A stretch of DNA of 64,000 nt, taken from the NCBI GenBank assembly GCA_030159075.1, contig BROG01000266.1, positions 757,501-821,500 of the forward strand. Reading direction: 5' to 3'. This document shows positions 45,572 to 57,190 of the stretch, piece after piece. Both the position numbers and the translations under genes were made by a program. The notes under the pieces were generated by a model, which worked only from the letters and a program-made list of their open reading frames with translations, did no database searches and had not been told where the DNA came from. This stretch comes from Atrina japonica. Lineage: Eukaryota; Mollusca; Bivalvia; Pterioida; Pinnidae. How positions within the stretch are numbered: the stretch's first letter is position 1; every line of letters begins with the position of its first letter.

Positions 45572-45680
45572 GTAATTATATTACAGTGGAAACTTTCTTT
45601 AGAGACCACCCCATCTGCCACTAAAATGTGGTGTTTCAAGACAGGTGTACTCAAAAAAGGTTTTTAGTAAAAGAATACAT

Positions 45681-46495
45681 GATTCGTACAGGCCTTGAAA
45701 AGTCCTTGAAAATTGTCTTGGACCTTGAAAGACTGTATTTCACTGAGTGCCTGGAAAAATACTTACTTTATCCATTTTTACCTTTGAAAAGTCCTTGAAT
45801 TTAAAAAAAAAAAAAAAGACCTTTGTATTATAATTCATACAAATGTTCAGTGCAGATAAATAAAAATCAATTCAGAAATAGATGTTGATAAAACTAGAAT
45901 ATGAATCAAGATTAACATTTTGATGAACTATTGAGCAAAGACATGCCTGAAAAAGAATTTTAAAAATGCAATATCACACGTACTTCAAACTAGGGCTGTC
46001 ATTGATGAGAAATTCTATATTGATAAGTAAAAAGTATCAATAAATCGAATGATTTGGTACTTTTATGAATGCATTCAAAATAAATAGATTCATTGTAATA
46101 TTTAGTTGTTTTATTGTATATTTGACCATTTGAAGATGAAAAAGCCAATCATTGCAAGGGAAACATTATTTTACAAATTAACAATTTAACAAATTGAACA
46201 ATTAGAAGAAATATAACATAGTTCAATAACTTGAAGTAAAACAAATGTAAAATTTTGGAAATTGTGAAAGAAAATACATTCTGTGAAATGCATAATGAAA
46301 TGTATCGATACTTTAAAAGTGTATTGATTATTGGATCAAATCAATTTGTGTATCAATATATCTATAATGAGTCTATCAATGACAGCCCTACTTCAAACTT
46401 TATATAAGTTTTAGAATCTGGTTGTGCTAGTCCTTACAGAATGATATTTTGGCCCTGAAAAGTCCATTAAAAAGTCCCATAAATGTTGAACCCCT
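45681..46495. mobile_element. CTTGAAAAGT-type transposon remnant interrupted by a hAT-like MITE
   Basis: The left part begins gattcgtacaggccttgaaa and the right part ends aaaagtcccataaatgttga. The hAT-like MITE at 45991 splits it. Family relation to 23424-24370 is by repeated CTTGAAAAGTCCTTGAA words. Confidence 0.5.
45991..46390. mobile_element. hAT-like MITE, copy 2 (400 bp)
   Basis: Ends tagggctgtcattgat and atcaatgacagcccta are identical to those at 39168. The exact 8-bp duplication is CTTCAAAC (45983-45990 and 46391-46398). The interior is colinear with copy 1 but with mutated cgat runs. Confidence 0.93.
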
Positions 46496-46947
46496 CTCAC
46501 CTTATAGGAACCATGGGATTATTTATACAAGTAGTTTTCATTGTGTGGTTTTAGAAGACAGGTAGTCTTTCATGACTGTACTGTAAAACTGGTTTTATTC
46601 GCAAGAATTATTTACGCATAATTGCCGGAGAGGTCTTGTTCACAAAAATAAAATATATTTATCGTGTAATGATACTAATATGACGAAATGGGCATACAAA
46701 TTGTGAAAAAATATTATCTCACAAATAAATGTAGAACTTGTGTATCGCAAAAATAAAGTCCCTGCAAAAATATTTAAATTTACAGTACCCAGAAAAACCT
46801 TTTTGTCTTCTTGTTTCTGTATGATTTGATTTCATGCTTGTATTTTAAAAGAGCATGCATTGGTTCAAGTTGCAATATGATTTAGTATGTATTTTTATCT
46901 GACATGTGGAATGTGTTATCTGATTTGTCTCGTTATCTTTATCTTAG

Positions 46948-47083
46948 GTATGTCTGGAGGAGGTCGCTTATACAGTGCAGCGCCCGGAGCAGAGGCCAAG
47001 TTTAGAAACGGGCCAATGGGATCTGCTAATGGTTTCTTCTCTGGAAGCTCATTATTTCCAAACAGAAATTTGGCAACGAGAAG
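46948..47083 (+). CDS. PUM: Pumilio coding exon 14
   Basis: ttatcttag|GTATG ... ACGAGAAG|gtaagg, 136 nt, phase 1 to 2. Encodes GRLYSAAPGAEAKFRNG, the conserved AAPGAEAK block just upstream of the PUF domain, then FFSGSSLFPNRNL. Confidence 0.95.
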
Positions 47084-47734
47084 GTAAGGAAGAAAGAAAA
47101 GTCTCTCTGGACTGATTATTTTACACAAAGGATTATGTTGTAGAGTTGTTATCTGAAAGTGTGTGTACCACCTCCCTTAGGAGACCACCTCACAATTAAG
47201 AAATTTAAAATTTATCAATAAATATTAAGCAAGTCCAGACCCTTACTTAGAGACCACCTTTCTTACCAGACCACTTTTAGTCAGCAAGGGTCAACAACCA
47301 TGAAAATTTCTTGTCCTGCATGACAAGCTGTATTGCAATCTACTTGTCAAAATGCAAAAACGACTTGCCGGAAAATCCAAGTGTAAAATTTAAAGATGAA
47401 ATCTTGTTTTTAAACAAGAAAAGTCTTTACTGAATTAAGTTTTTTTTTTCAACAATTTCACTTGTCGTTTCAGACAAGTGAAAAATAACATCTACTTGTC
47501 CAACCTTAAAAGGAATTTATCCCGGATAAACCCGATTGTTGAGCCCTGGTCACTTGTATTGTAGCAAGGTTTTGCTGTATACATATGCACACACAAACAG
47601 TTAAAACCTATTGTAAGAGACCTTGGCACACAGGTGACTCAATATTCAATCAAAAGTTTTGCCCCCCCCCCCCCCAAAAAAAAAAAAACCCAAAAAACAA
47701 AAATGGCTATGTATGCATCTTTACTGTAATTGAA

Positions 47735-47918
47735 ATTTTAATTCCCCTGCTGGAACCTCAGATGATTTTGTGATAAAATTTGCCAGTTAACCTGTGAAAG
47801 GTCGGTGTTTTCTTCCTGGATACATTGTACCAGGTGTCCCTCCTTCACTTTTTAAAACTGGCCGCCACATTATAAGTGTAAAATTGTTGAATGTGGCCTA
47901 AAACATGATTCAGAGAAA
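47735..47918 (+). mobile_element. SINE-B, copy 4
   Basis: Body words ttcccctgctggaacctcag, tggatacattgtaccaggtg and aaaactggccgccacattat. Preceded by a C/A homopolymer region (47660-47700). Confidence 0.75.
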
Positions 47919-48176
47919 AATTCATTGATTTGTTCTTCAAACGTAAAAGGTGTCTCAGTTGACAATTTGTTTCATTTGTTCAACTCCTATCTGCTTCTTT
48001 ATCAAGAATACTTATCTAAAAAAGTGGTCATATCAAAGTTGCTGTGTAAGGGCCGTTTCAAAGTTTCGGAAGTAAGATTTTTTTTTAAGGGAGGTTTTTG
48101 CAACTGTCCGCTAAACACAGGTTTTACTGTTTATATACAAAGTATGTATTGATGATGAATAATGATCTATTTTCAG

Positions 48177-48311
48177 TGCCAGTCTGTCAAAGGAAGTTAC
48201 CGGTAGGTCTCGATTGTTAGAAGACTTCCGTAACAACAGAATACCAAATCTACAGCTGAAAGATCTCAGTAATCATGTTGTGGAGTTTTCACAGGATCAG
48301 CATGGTTCCAG
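48177..48311 (+). CDS. PUM: Pumilio coding exon 15, PUF domain start and repeat 1
   Basis: tattttcag|TGCC ... GGTTCCAG|gtattg, 135 nt, phase 2 to 2. Encodes [13 protein letters not shown], the PUF N-cap, then repeat 1 with [13 protein letters not shown]. Its reading residues S and R are here; Q follows in exon 16. Confidence 0.96.
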
Positions 48312-48419
48312 GTATTGTCTTATATTCCATGGAATGAAGGCATGAGTTAGTTATTCTTATATGATAAGCTGGCGGGAACAAAATTTTTGTATGACTTACG
48401 TCTTTTGCAGTATAGTAAA

Positions 48420-48650
48420 ATCCAAATTACCTGGCGGAGTGGAGTCTCGTGAACCCTTTCTTGACCTTGACAAGTTTAAATTTAAGATAATAAAGCATAA
48501 CATTAAAATTTCACTGACTAGAGTAATCGTTCCTACTTGTTCATCAAGTGATGATTAAGATATTTTTAATGTGCAGCTTGTCATAACCGAAAATTGAATA
48601 CAATCGTCAGTATGATAATCGAAGGTTACTCTGCCCGGAATGTGAATCGA
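48420..48650 (-). mobile_element. R1 miniature element, copy 3, inside a PUF-domain intron
   Basis: Read on the minus strand it has gattcacat, attatcatactgacgattg, caattttcggttatgacaag, cgattactctagtcagtgaa and a poorly kept ctttatt-taaa block, in the order of copies at 10205 and 15209. Polinton-derived by inference. Confidence 0.65.
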
Positions 48651-48663
48651 ACAATATAAGCAC

Positions 48664-48722
48664 AAAAACTGGCCGCCACCGTATAACTGAGTAATTGTTG
48701 TGGCATAAAAGACCATTCAAAG
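48664..48722 (+). mobile_element. SINE-B fragment, copy 5
   Basis: Only the 3' end remains (aaaactggccgccaccgtat, attgttgtggcataaaagac). Confidence 0.65.
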
Positions 48723-48851
48723 TTGAAAAAAAAAAATAATGATAAATAGAATGAACATTGCTTTTACAGGCATCTACAATCAGTAGAATTTTCACTTGAC
48801 CCAACAGGAAAGTAGTTTTTACATCTACTTGTCTGAAATGCAAAAATCACT

Positions 48852-49032
48852 TACTGTATTTAACCAATTAATCACCCATATCCCTATAAGTATCTACAAC
48901 AACTTAACCACAACGCCTTTTAAAAAATTAACTGTTTTACATCAATTTGAATATTAATTGGTCCCATTAAGCACCCACCCCTTTTTCCTGATTTTTGTAG
49001 AGCCCTGGGGGCTTAATGGATCTAATACGGTA
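48852..49032. mobile_element. MITE with TACTGTATTTAACC end, copy 3 (internally deleted)
   Basis: Ends tactgtatttaaccaattaa and ttaatggatctaatacggta. The centre with the tctagctgg block is missing. Confidence 0.7.
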
Positions 49033-49137
49033 CTTGAAATTGAATGTATCATATGAATTTATCATTTTATGACAGATTATCTTTGTTGATAACATGTCTG
49101 TTTCAGTTTGAAGTTTCATGAAATTTACTTCTTGCAG

Positions 49138-49534
49138 ATTTATACAACAGAAACTTGAGAGAGCCACCCCACAAGAGAAGAGCATGGTATTTAACGAGAT
49201 CCTAGCATCAGCGTACAGTCTAATGACTGACGTGTTTGGGAATTATGTCATTCAAAAGTTCTTTGAGTTTGGTAATAATGAGCAAAAACAGACACTTGCC
49301 CAAAGGTTAAGAGGTCATGTACTTCCCCTTGCTTTGCAAATGTATGGTTGCCGAGTGATACAGAAAGCTTTGGAGACCATACCGTCTGATATGCAGGTTG
49401 AGATCGTTAAAGAGTTGGATGGCCATGTTTTGAAATGTGTCAAGGATCAGAATGGAAACCATGTGGTTCAGAAATGTATTGAATGTGTAGATCCTATTCA
49501 TTTGCAGTTCATCATTGATGCTTTCAAAAACCAG
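49138..49534 (+). CDS. PUM: Pumilio coding exon 16, PUF repeats 1-4
   Basis: cttcttgcag|ATTTAT ... AACCAG|gtatgt, 397 nt, phase 2 to 0. Completes repeat 1 (RFIQQKLE), then repeat 2 ([14 protein letters not shown]), repeat 3 ([14 protein letters not shown]) and repeat 4 ([14 protein letters not shown]). No damage. Confidence 0.98.
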
Positions 49535-49749
49535 GTATGTTGAAACTAGAGTTTAGCTCATTGGGACAAAAATGTCTGGAAAACTAATGCTATACTGTCA
49601 TGACATGCAGCCATGGACAACTTGACTGTATCTATCAAAATGAAAGTGGTAGACCATGTATAATCCTCATGATTGGCCCTCTCTAATGGTACCTTTACCT
49701 TTGATCTCATGACCTGTATACATGTAACGCCATTTGACTTCTTAAAATC

Positions 49750-50275
49750 AGTCATGGGGCCAAGTGGTTAGATCATCACACATTGAACCATGAAGCCTGT
49801 TACCTCTGGTCATTGTAGTTTGACGCTCTTGAAACCTCTAAGCTGATTTTTATGAGAAAGTTTGCCAATTTACTTGCGGAGCCAGCCTGGCTTGACTCGT
49901 GATCGTGAGTTCGAGTCCAGTTGGCGGCAGGTTGGTTTCCGGTCCTTTGGATGAGACCGTAAAAATCAAGGTCCTGTGTCACAGTAGGTGTTGCCATGTT
50001 GAAGAACCCTCACTGCTCAATGGCGATAAGTGCCGAGCATAGGTCAAAATTTGAAGCCCTTCACCGGCATTTGGTGGCGTCTCCATATGAGTGAAAGATT
50101 CTTAAGTGGAACGTTAACAACAATAAACGAACGAGCAAGCCAGTTTACTTGCAGGAGGCTGGTGGACTCTTTGGGTACATTGTAACTAGGTTCTCTCCTC
50201 CACCATTAAAAACTAGCCACCGTTGTATAACTGAAAAATTGTTGATTGTGGTGTAAAACACACTATTCAAAATTT
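49750..50275 (+). mobile_element. SINE-B, copy 6, split by SINE-A
   Basis: The left part (49750-49879) has ggggccaagtggttagatca and gagaaagtttgccaatttac. The right part (50139-50275) has tgggtacattgtaactaggt and accattaaaaactagccacc. Confidence 0.8.
49880..50138 (+). mobile_element. SINE-A, copy 4, inserted in SINE-B
   Basis: Head agccagcctggcttgactcg has lost part of the A-box. Then gagttcgagtccagttggcg, gaagaaccctcactgctcaa and the tail aacaataaacgaac. The flanks gccaatttacttgcgg and gccagtttacttgcagg form a target duplication of about 16 bp. Confidence 0.9.
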
Positions 50276-50418
50276 TCAGTCATGATTTCAGTATCACGAT
50301 TTAGATATGACTCTTTCAGACAACTTTTCTATATCTAACACTCATAATTAGTTGTGTGTTGTTCTGCTTAACTAGAATCTTGGTTGCTAAAACAAGATTT
50401 TGTTGTTTCCCACTTCAG

Positions 50419-50666
50419 GTCCTTTCACTTTCTACTCATCCATATGGCTGCCGAGTAATTCAGAGAATACTAGAACACTGCACAAAGGAACAGACCTCCC
50501 CCATCTTGGAAGAGTTGCACCAAGCCACAGAAAGACTTGTTCAAGATCAGTATGGGAACTACGTGATTCAACATGTTCTAGAGCACGGTCAGCCGGAAGA
50601 TAAAAGTAAAATCGTGGCTGAGTTGAGAGGGAAAGTTTTAATTTTAAGTCAGCATAAGTTTGCAAG
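50419..50666 (+). CDS. PUM: Pumilio coding exon 17, PUF repeats 5-6
   Basis: cccacttcag|GTCC ... TTTGCAAG|gtaaaa, 248 nt, phase 0 to 2. Repeat 5 is [11 protein letters not shown] (C/R/Q), repeat 6 is [11 protein letters not shown] (N/Y/Q), and it ends at the start of repeat 7 (SQHKFAS). Confidence 0.98.
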
Positions 50667-52015
50667 GTAAAATATTTGTTTTGTTAGAGAACACACTAGT
50701 GGACAATAACAAGATATGGTCTCTATCAACAATGGACAGATCTCCGTGCCCAAACTCCAAATATTTATAGTTGTGGACAAACGATATATTTGACACGGGG
50801 GTTAGGAGATCTCTGTCCATCATTGATAATGGCAATCGATTCTTTTTTTATTTTAATTAATGATGAAATTTCAATTTTGAAAATATAAACAATCCATTGA
50901 AAAAAGTTCAGTCTTGAAAACTTATTGTTTGACGTCATTTCTGGTAAAACAAATTTTCACAAGAAAATGTCATACGCCACCTATAAAAACAAGGAAATCT
51001 TTTCTGTTATTTTTGTGAGTAACATGTATTTCTGTGTGATGATAGTTTTTGTTGAAGTGATTACACAAGTACAGACTTGTTTATCCCCAGTATTTGCCAA
51101 TAAAAAAATGTAAAATACAGATTACAATTTTGACACAACAAAAAATAGTTACAGGTTGATATCATTTGGATTCTTTTTAGTCCCTTTCCTGTTTTCATTG
51201 AATATGGTATTGATCAATATAATGCTTGAAAGTTATCCCCATGATGGTTTTAGTAAAACACTTAGGTGATCCTAGTAAGTGCATCATAATACAAGTGGCA
51301 GACTTCAGCCAGAGTTTTAAGAGATAATCAAGAAGGAAAACAGCAAGCAATTGGCTTTAATGAGCGAGGACAGCAGTGTCAATTCAAGAAAATGTTATGC
51401 CAAAAAATACAATGACCCCTTCCTGTATGGTCCTGTGGTCATATCTGATTCCCTCCCAAAAAAGAAGATACAACCTTAGGTACATGGTTTGTGAAGTTGA
51501 CTTTTCTTGTGGACATGCAGGAGAAAAAAAGGATTAAATGACATTAGAGTTAGAAAAAAATATACATGCACAAGCAAAGCAACAGACAGGTAAGGTCAGA
51601 ACTACCAACACAGGAAAAATAGGGTAAACAGGTCTGCAAATAGAGAGAGAAGTTTTGAGAATCTTTATCAAAGAAGACCACTGGTCTAGTATCACCATGT
51701 TCTGACAAAAGAGCACCTGTCAGGTGAGACCTGGTTTCAGTGGCAGAAGCAATGGTCTTTTAGATATTAGCTATTTCTGTTTAAACCCTGATGAAAGAAT
51801 GAGAATTGATTTATGTATACACACACACACACAAGATGTGTTTTTTGTGAGAACTTGTGAAGAAGAGTGAAATACGTTTCTGTGAAAACAGGTCAGGACA
51901 GTGCATGAAAACAAAAAAGTAAAAAAAAAATATATTACATCGCAAGATTACGAACAAGCTACATTGTTCTACCCCAGTTTTCATGTTTTTAAATTTTATC
52001 TAATTTTTGTTTCAG

Positions 52016-52099
52016 TAATGTTGTTGAAAAATGCGTGTCCCATTCCTCCCGTGGAGAGAAGGCATTGTTGATTGAGGAAGTCTGTTCGTTGACAGAAGG
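52016..52099 (+). CDS. PUM: Pumilio coding exon 18, PUF repeat 7
   Basis: ttgtttcag|TAATG ... ACAGAAGG|gtacgt, 84 nt, phase 2 to 2. Encodes [16 protein letters not shown]. With the preceding S the reading triplet is S/N/E, the guanine-specific set. Confidence 0.97.
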
Positions 52100-53389
52100 G
52101 TACGTTTTGTATTCGTGTTATATGATAGTTCTCATTTGATCAGTTATCAAAGAAACTGTACAGGGCTTTAATTTCATGAGTTGTAATTTTTGCGTGTTCT
52201 CACCCCTGATATGATTGCAGGTTATTTAATTCAGGTCCTGCAAAAACATGCAGTCCATTATATGATATTTTAAAGGGACATTAGCTTGTGTTTCCCCCAA
52301 AAAAATATTGATTTTTTTTTTTTATTCTTTTACTATTTGTACTTGATGTACAATAACTAACAAGAGCTATACTTTGGCACTCTGATCATCTATTGTCCAT
52401 ATTTTCAACTTCTTTGAATGTACTGAATTGATTTGATTTTGTCAAAACTTTGAAGAAAACAAATACTTGAGGTACTCTACCATTTGTGTGTTGTTGATGT
52501 TGTTGTTGTTTTTTTTTTTTTGGGGGGGGGGGCTTGATTAGCTCAGAATTGGACCATTTTAATGTATTATTAACAACATGTGGTAGTATGCAAATGATAA
52601 GTTGGTGCAGATACAGGATTAGGAACATAATTGACAACCATTTTAAATTATAATTTCAACATTATAATTAATCTTTGATCAAATTCCTGAAAATTTCGAT
52701 TTGGTGCTGTTTGGAACTGATTTTCTTATATTATTTTTTCCTGTCAGGAAAAATGATTTTCAGTAAGAGGGTACATTGTATATTTATATGGCATGTGGTT
52801 TCATAAATGCAAATCTGCTACGTTTACACTTTTGGCCTAATTTCTGCGATTCTAGGTTTAAAAATTATGTTTGTATGTTCCATTATGACTTTGGGTGGGC
52901 CTAAAAATGCTAAAAATGTTTTGGAAGACAATTTGCAAGTGTAACATAGGGCAAAATCAAAATGGCATCATTGAAAAAAATTGAAGATGGGCATTTATTT
53001 CACAAGGAATAAGCACAAATATGACCTATACTTTAAAGTTTCAAAAGTCAGAGAGTACCATGTGTACTGTGTCAAATTGTGAGGTTTGTAGTTGAGATTT
53101 TCTATTGTACACTGTGACCTCGTTAAGGGAGGAAAATTGTTCTCAAATAATTTTGTATTATTGAAAATGATCTGAAATTATGGAAAAATATCATTCTTAT
53201 TACTGATTGATACATCATAGAGTTGGCATATATGTAAGAAACTTAGTACACAAAATTCATGCTCTTACAACTCTAAATATAGAGTTATTTCCCTTTTCCC
53301 AATTTCACACCATGTCGCGACCAGTTTTTCAAATTTGCCATGTTGATTTAATTTGATTGGATATTGACCTTTAAACGTTTCTTTTTCAG

Positions 53390-53633
53390 CCCACACAGTG
53401 CCTTGTATAGCATGATGAAGGATCAGTTTGCCAATTATGTCGTCCAGAAAATGATAGATGTTGCAGAGCCCACCCAGCGGAAGATATTGATGCATAAAAT
53501 TCGACCACACATTGCAACACTTCGCAAATACACTTATGGAAAACATATATTGGCAAAGCTTGAAAAATTCTTCATGAAGAACAGTTCAGATTTAGGACCC
53601 ATTGGCATGCCACCCAATGGTGCACTCCAATAA
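53390..53633 (+). CDS. PUM: Pumilio coding exon 19 plus stop, PUF repeat 8 (20th coding exon counting the microexon)
   Basis: tctttttcag|CCCACAC to TAA at 53631-53633, 244 nt. Repeat 8 is [11 protein letters not shown] (N/Y/Q), followed by the C-cap [17 protein letters not shown] and a short tail [14 protein letters not shown]. The tail matches PUM1/2 closely. Confidence 0.98.
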
Positions 53634-54221
53634 AATCAATATTTTGAAACATGGTGACACAAGAATATAAGTGGCATAAGATTGAAGAAACTTGCCACAA
53701 TTTTGGCTCTTTCCCCCCTCTTCTACTTTGACATGGGGTATTTTTGTTTTGAATTTTGTATAATTGGAATTATTTTTTCCAGTCATTGGCTTTTCATAGA
53801 TTTTGTTCTTTTTATAAAAGGGGTTAAGAATTTTGTTGGTTTATTTTTGCCATTGTATAGTCATATAGTCGTTTGTGATTGGTGTTGTCATGTTCTGCTT
53901 TGTTATTTGGTTTGACTTTTGTTTTTTGGAAGTCTAATAACAATCACATTTTGTTATGTATCCTAGACAATGACATTGAACTGTTGACGCAGTTACTTTC
54001 TGTCCTCGCCCCGCCATTAGATTGTTTGGTTGTTCCAAGTGATGGTCCTCGCTGAATATTTGGGGATGATAAGATGTTTCACAAATCCAACAGAAATACT
54101 GAGAAATTCTCTCTCTACCAGAGCTTGTATTGTTTTATTTTTTGATTGGCTCTAGTTTCAGTTTATTTCAAAATGTGGTCAGGATCTCGTCTATCATTGT
54201 TACTACATTTAATAATTATAT

Positions 54222-54297
54222 CAATTATTCACCCCTAAAAACACAGATGGACAGGCCTAGGAAGGAAAGTCCATTGATTTTCAGGGTTGTATGAGTA
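54222..54297 (+). mobile_element. TTAA-type MITE remnant, copy 6
   Basis: attcacccctaaaaacacag to attttcagggttgtatgagt follows the family pattern. The termini are eroded. Confidence 0.55.
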
Positions 54298-56037
54298 AAT
54301 ATGCTAAACGTATCCAGAGCACTTCTTTGTTATAATATAAACTAGGAAAGTCATTATCTGTTTTGTTTGTTTATCTCATCTCCTTCATTTCAGTTTTTTT
54401 TTCTACCTGGAAAATAAATCTAGTCTTGAGGTTCACTTTTGATATAAATCTCTGTATATACCTTTTTATTCCCCAATATCTTTATCCTCTGGTTCCAGGA
54501 CATGTAAAAATATCATAAGTGTAATATATAATAGATCTTGTGTATATGTACAGAACTCTTTGATTTTTTTTTAATCCGGAACAGTTTTTTAGATATATTT
54601 TTTAAGTTGTATTGTGGCTTAATCCACATTCCAGATTCATCATTTTGTAGATGTACATAGCAGTGTTCAACAAAATCCTGTGCTGAATCTCTTGGTTTCC
54701 GATTTGTAGCTAGTGTTAACAAGTTTAAGTGCAATTAATTCCTTCCAGCAATGTGTCTTGAAATTTAATGTCGGTGTACTGTGTAACAATTTGTTTTTCA
54801 TGAAGCATCATTCCTGTGTATTATTGCATATGTTGATTCAACTTGGGGGTGTGGGCGGGTGGCACTTCAGACACGACTGGTTTGTTAGGGAAATTGTTAG
54901 GTTTGATTTTATCCTTTAATAATTCCGGCCCTCGAGCCTATGGTATCTATGCTTTTTGTTATCGCAGTGAATACTCATGAATTTTAAAATTTAATTCAAA
55001 TTGCTGTTCTTCAGAAAAAAAATATTTGCGACGAAAAATGTCTGTAGGTTTTGGCCTTTGGACTCGGATGTGTATGCTTTGTGTTAATACAGCAAATGCT
55101 GTGAAGTTTATACTGCTTGAAACAACAAACTGCTGCATTTCAGTAATATTGCCAAACTTACAATACAGGAGATAGAGTAAACTGGCAAAGTCAGAAATTT
55201 GGACAGAAGGGAACACAAAAATCAAAATTTAAATTTTGTGATTACAGAGTTCCATGGGTTTTTCAATTCAGTACTGATTTTCCAGGATGTCTTGAAATAA
55301 AGTAAATTATCTGATAATACATTTTTAAAATGTGTCTAAGAGTTCATCGCTGCTTTTGTGTCCTGTGATTGACAATTCACTTATGTTCTTGATGGTTCTT
55401 TTCATTTTTAATTTTGCGCTAGGTGCCTGGTCACGAATTTCTAGGCTACCTGAGTCTTTCAGATGACCTGTTTCAGAATTCAAAATATTGCCTGTTACAG
55501 CACATTTTACACTTTTGGGACGTTATGTTTTAATGTTTTTCCAGTTGATAGAAGTATTTTGTAATTTAATAAAAAAGTACTTTATAAAAATTTTGGAAAT
55601 TCTGTGAACAAGATGTAGAAGTCCGATTCTTCTGTTGAACGATTCTATATATATTGTGGGCTTTATTTCTGTAATTATTCAATTTTTTTGTATTGGAGGA
55701 AAGATATCTAGACAAATTAGAAATGGCTGATTACAATTTTGTTTGATGTTATATATGTTCATTCTTAAGACTTGGTGCACACAATGTCATATTTCTCATC
55801 TGTTACAATTGGGCTATTCCATTTTGTTTCGATGTTAAGCGTCCACGTGCGCTTTGGTTTGGGACATCATATTTGTAAAAAAAAAAAACCACACAATTGG
55901 TAATCGGGGAATGCATTATTGTTCCTTACAATGCATAGAGTGAAAGTGTTTTATTTTTGTAGTTGGTTAGATGCAGACACAGTTCAGATAAAATACAGCT
56001 AATATAGATCTACCATCAAATATTTAAAGGGTACTGT

Positions 56038-56120
56038 AGCATGCTCTGATTAGTAGAACCAGTTTACTCCACTCAACTCTAGCATGCTCTGATTAGTAGA
56101 ACCAGTTTACTCAACTCAAC
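56038..56120 (+). repeat. 46-bp tandem duplication in the putative 3'UTR
   Basis: tagcatgctctgattagtag followed by aaccagtttact occurs twice in tandem, and the second copy ends in extra caact units. Confidence 0.92.
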
Positions 56121-57097
56121 TCAACTCCATAACCTGATGCTATTTATTTCTGTTTGGTGGTCACAATTATAATTGAAGAGTTTTGTGTTCTACATCAGGT
56201 GTGTGTGTTTTTTTAATAGGTAGTTAGGTTTGTGTAATCAGGGTGGACGCTTAACATAGAAAAAAACTTGGAATGGCCTTATCAAAGGTAACAAGCAGCT
56301 TGTAAATATTCAGCATATCTACCTAGGTCATTGTATAAAGAAATTCAATGTAAAAACAATTGTAGAAAGTCACGGGAACCTTTTTTACAGAATCAAAAAC
56401 AATCATTTGTGAATACTTAGTCATTTGTAAAATTCTTCTGATCACATAGTGATTGAATTGTGAATAGTTTCTCACTTTTTTACAGGGAAATAACATTTAA
56501 ACATTCTGTGATTTTTAAAAAAATTTTGTTTTGTTATTCATTTTTTTGCAATGGAATATATATAGGCAATATATTTTTTCTTTAAAATGTAAAAATTTTA
56601 GGTGTCTATTTTGTATATTCTTCCATGTATAAATGTAAGATAGCCCCCCACAACTTCTGTACAGCAATTGAATATTCTGCGGTGCTCTGCCTGGGAAATT
56701 CTGTATTAGCAGATATTTATATATAAATGAAACCCATTCACAGCCATGTCCTTTGACAAACCTGCTGTACATAGTTTAGGAGTCTTGTACATTTGTAAAG
56801 CACATAGATCCAGCTCATTCATGTAAATTCACCAACTATAAGGTTTGTAAATTTGTGAGATAGAATATAACTAGGGACCAACTGCCAGATTTTTTGTCGG
56901 ATGTGCTTTGTCCAGAATACTTAACAGGGGTGCCACTGATAGAATGATTTTTCATATATCTTGAGGTATCTCCTACGGAACTGGTTTAAGTATTTAAAAC
57001 CATTTTCATGCTTTTGTTAACAATGCCGAGTCACAAACAGTACAATTAGTTCACGTTGATAAATTAGGGGGCAGGTTTTGTATTGCCCCATCAACAT

Positions 57098-57190
57098 ACA
57101 GTTAATGCAATCACTCGTATAGAAACAATTGGACTGGTCTCAGTCATTGATTTACAGAAAGTCTATTGTTTTTCAGGGGCTGATGTATTA
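57098..57190 (+). mobile_element. TTAA-type MITE, copy 7
   Basis: Starts agttaatgcaatcactcg, core gactggtctcagtcattgat, ends caggggctgatgtatta. The left TTAA is kept. Confidence 0.65.

Noticed and set aside
54713..54919. Small open frame in the putative Pumilio 3'UTR
   Set aside because: No motif, no good start context, and ordinary AT-rich composition.
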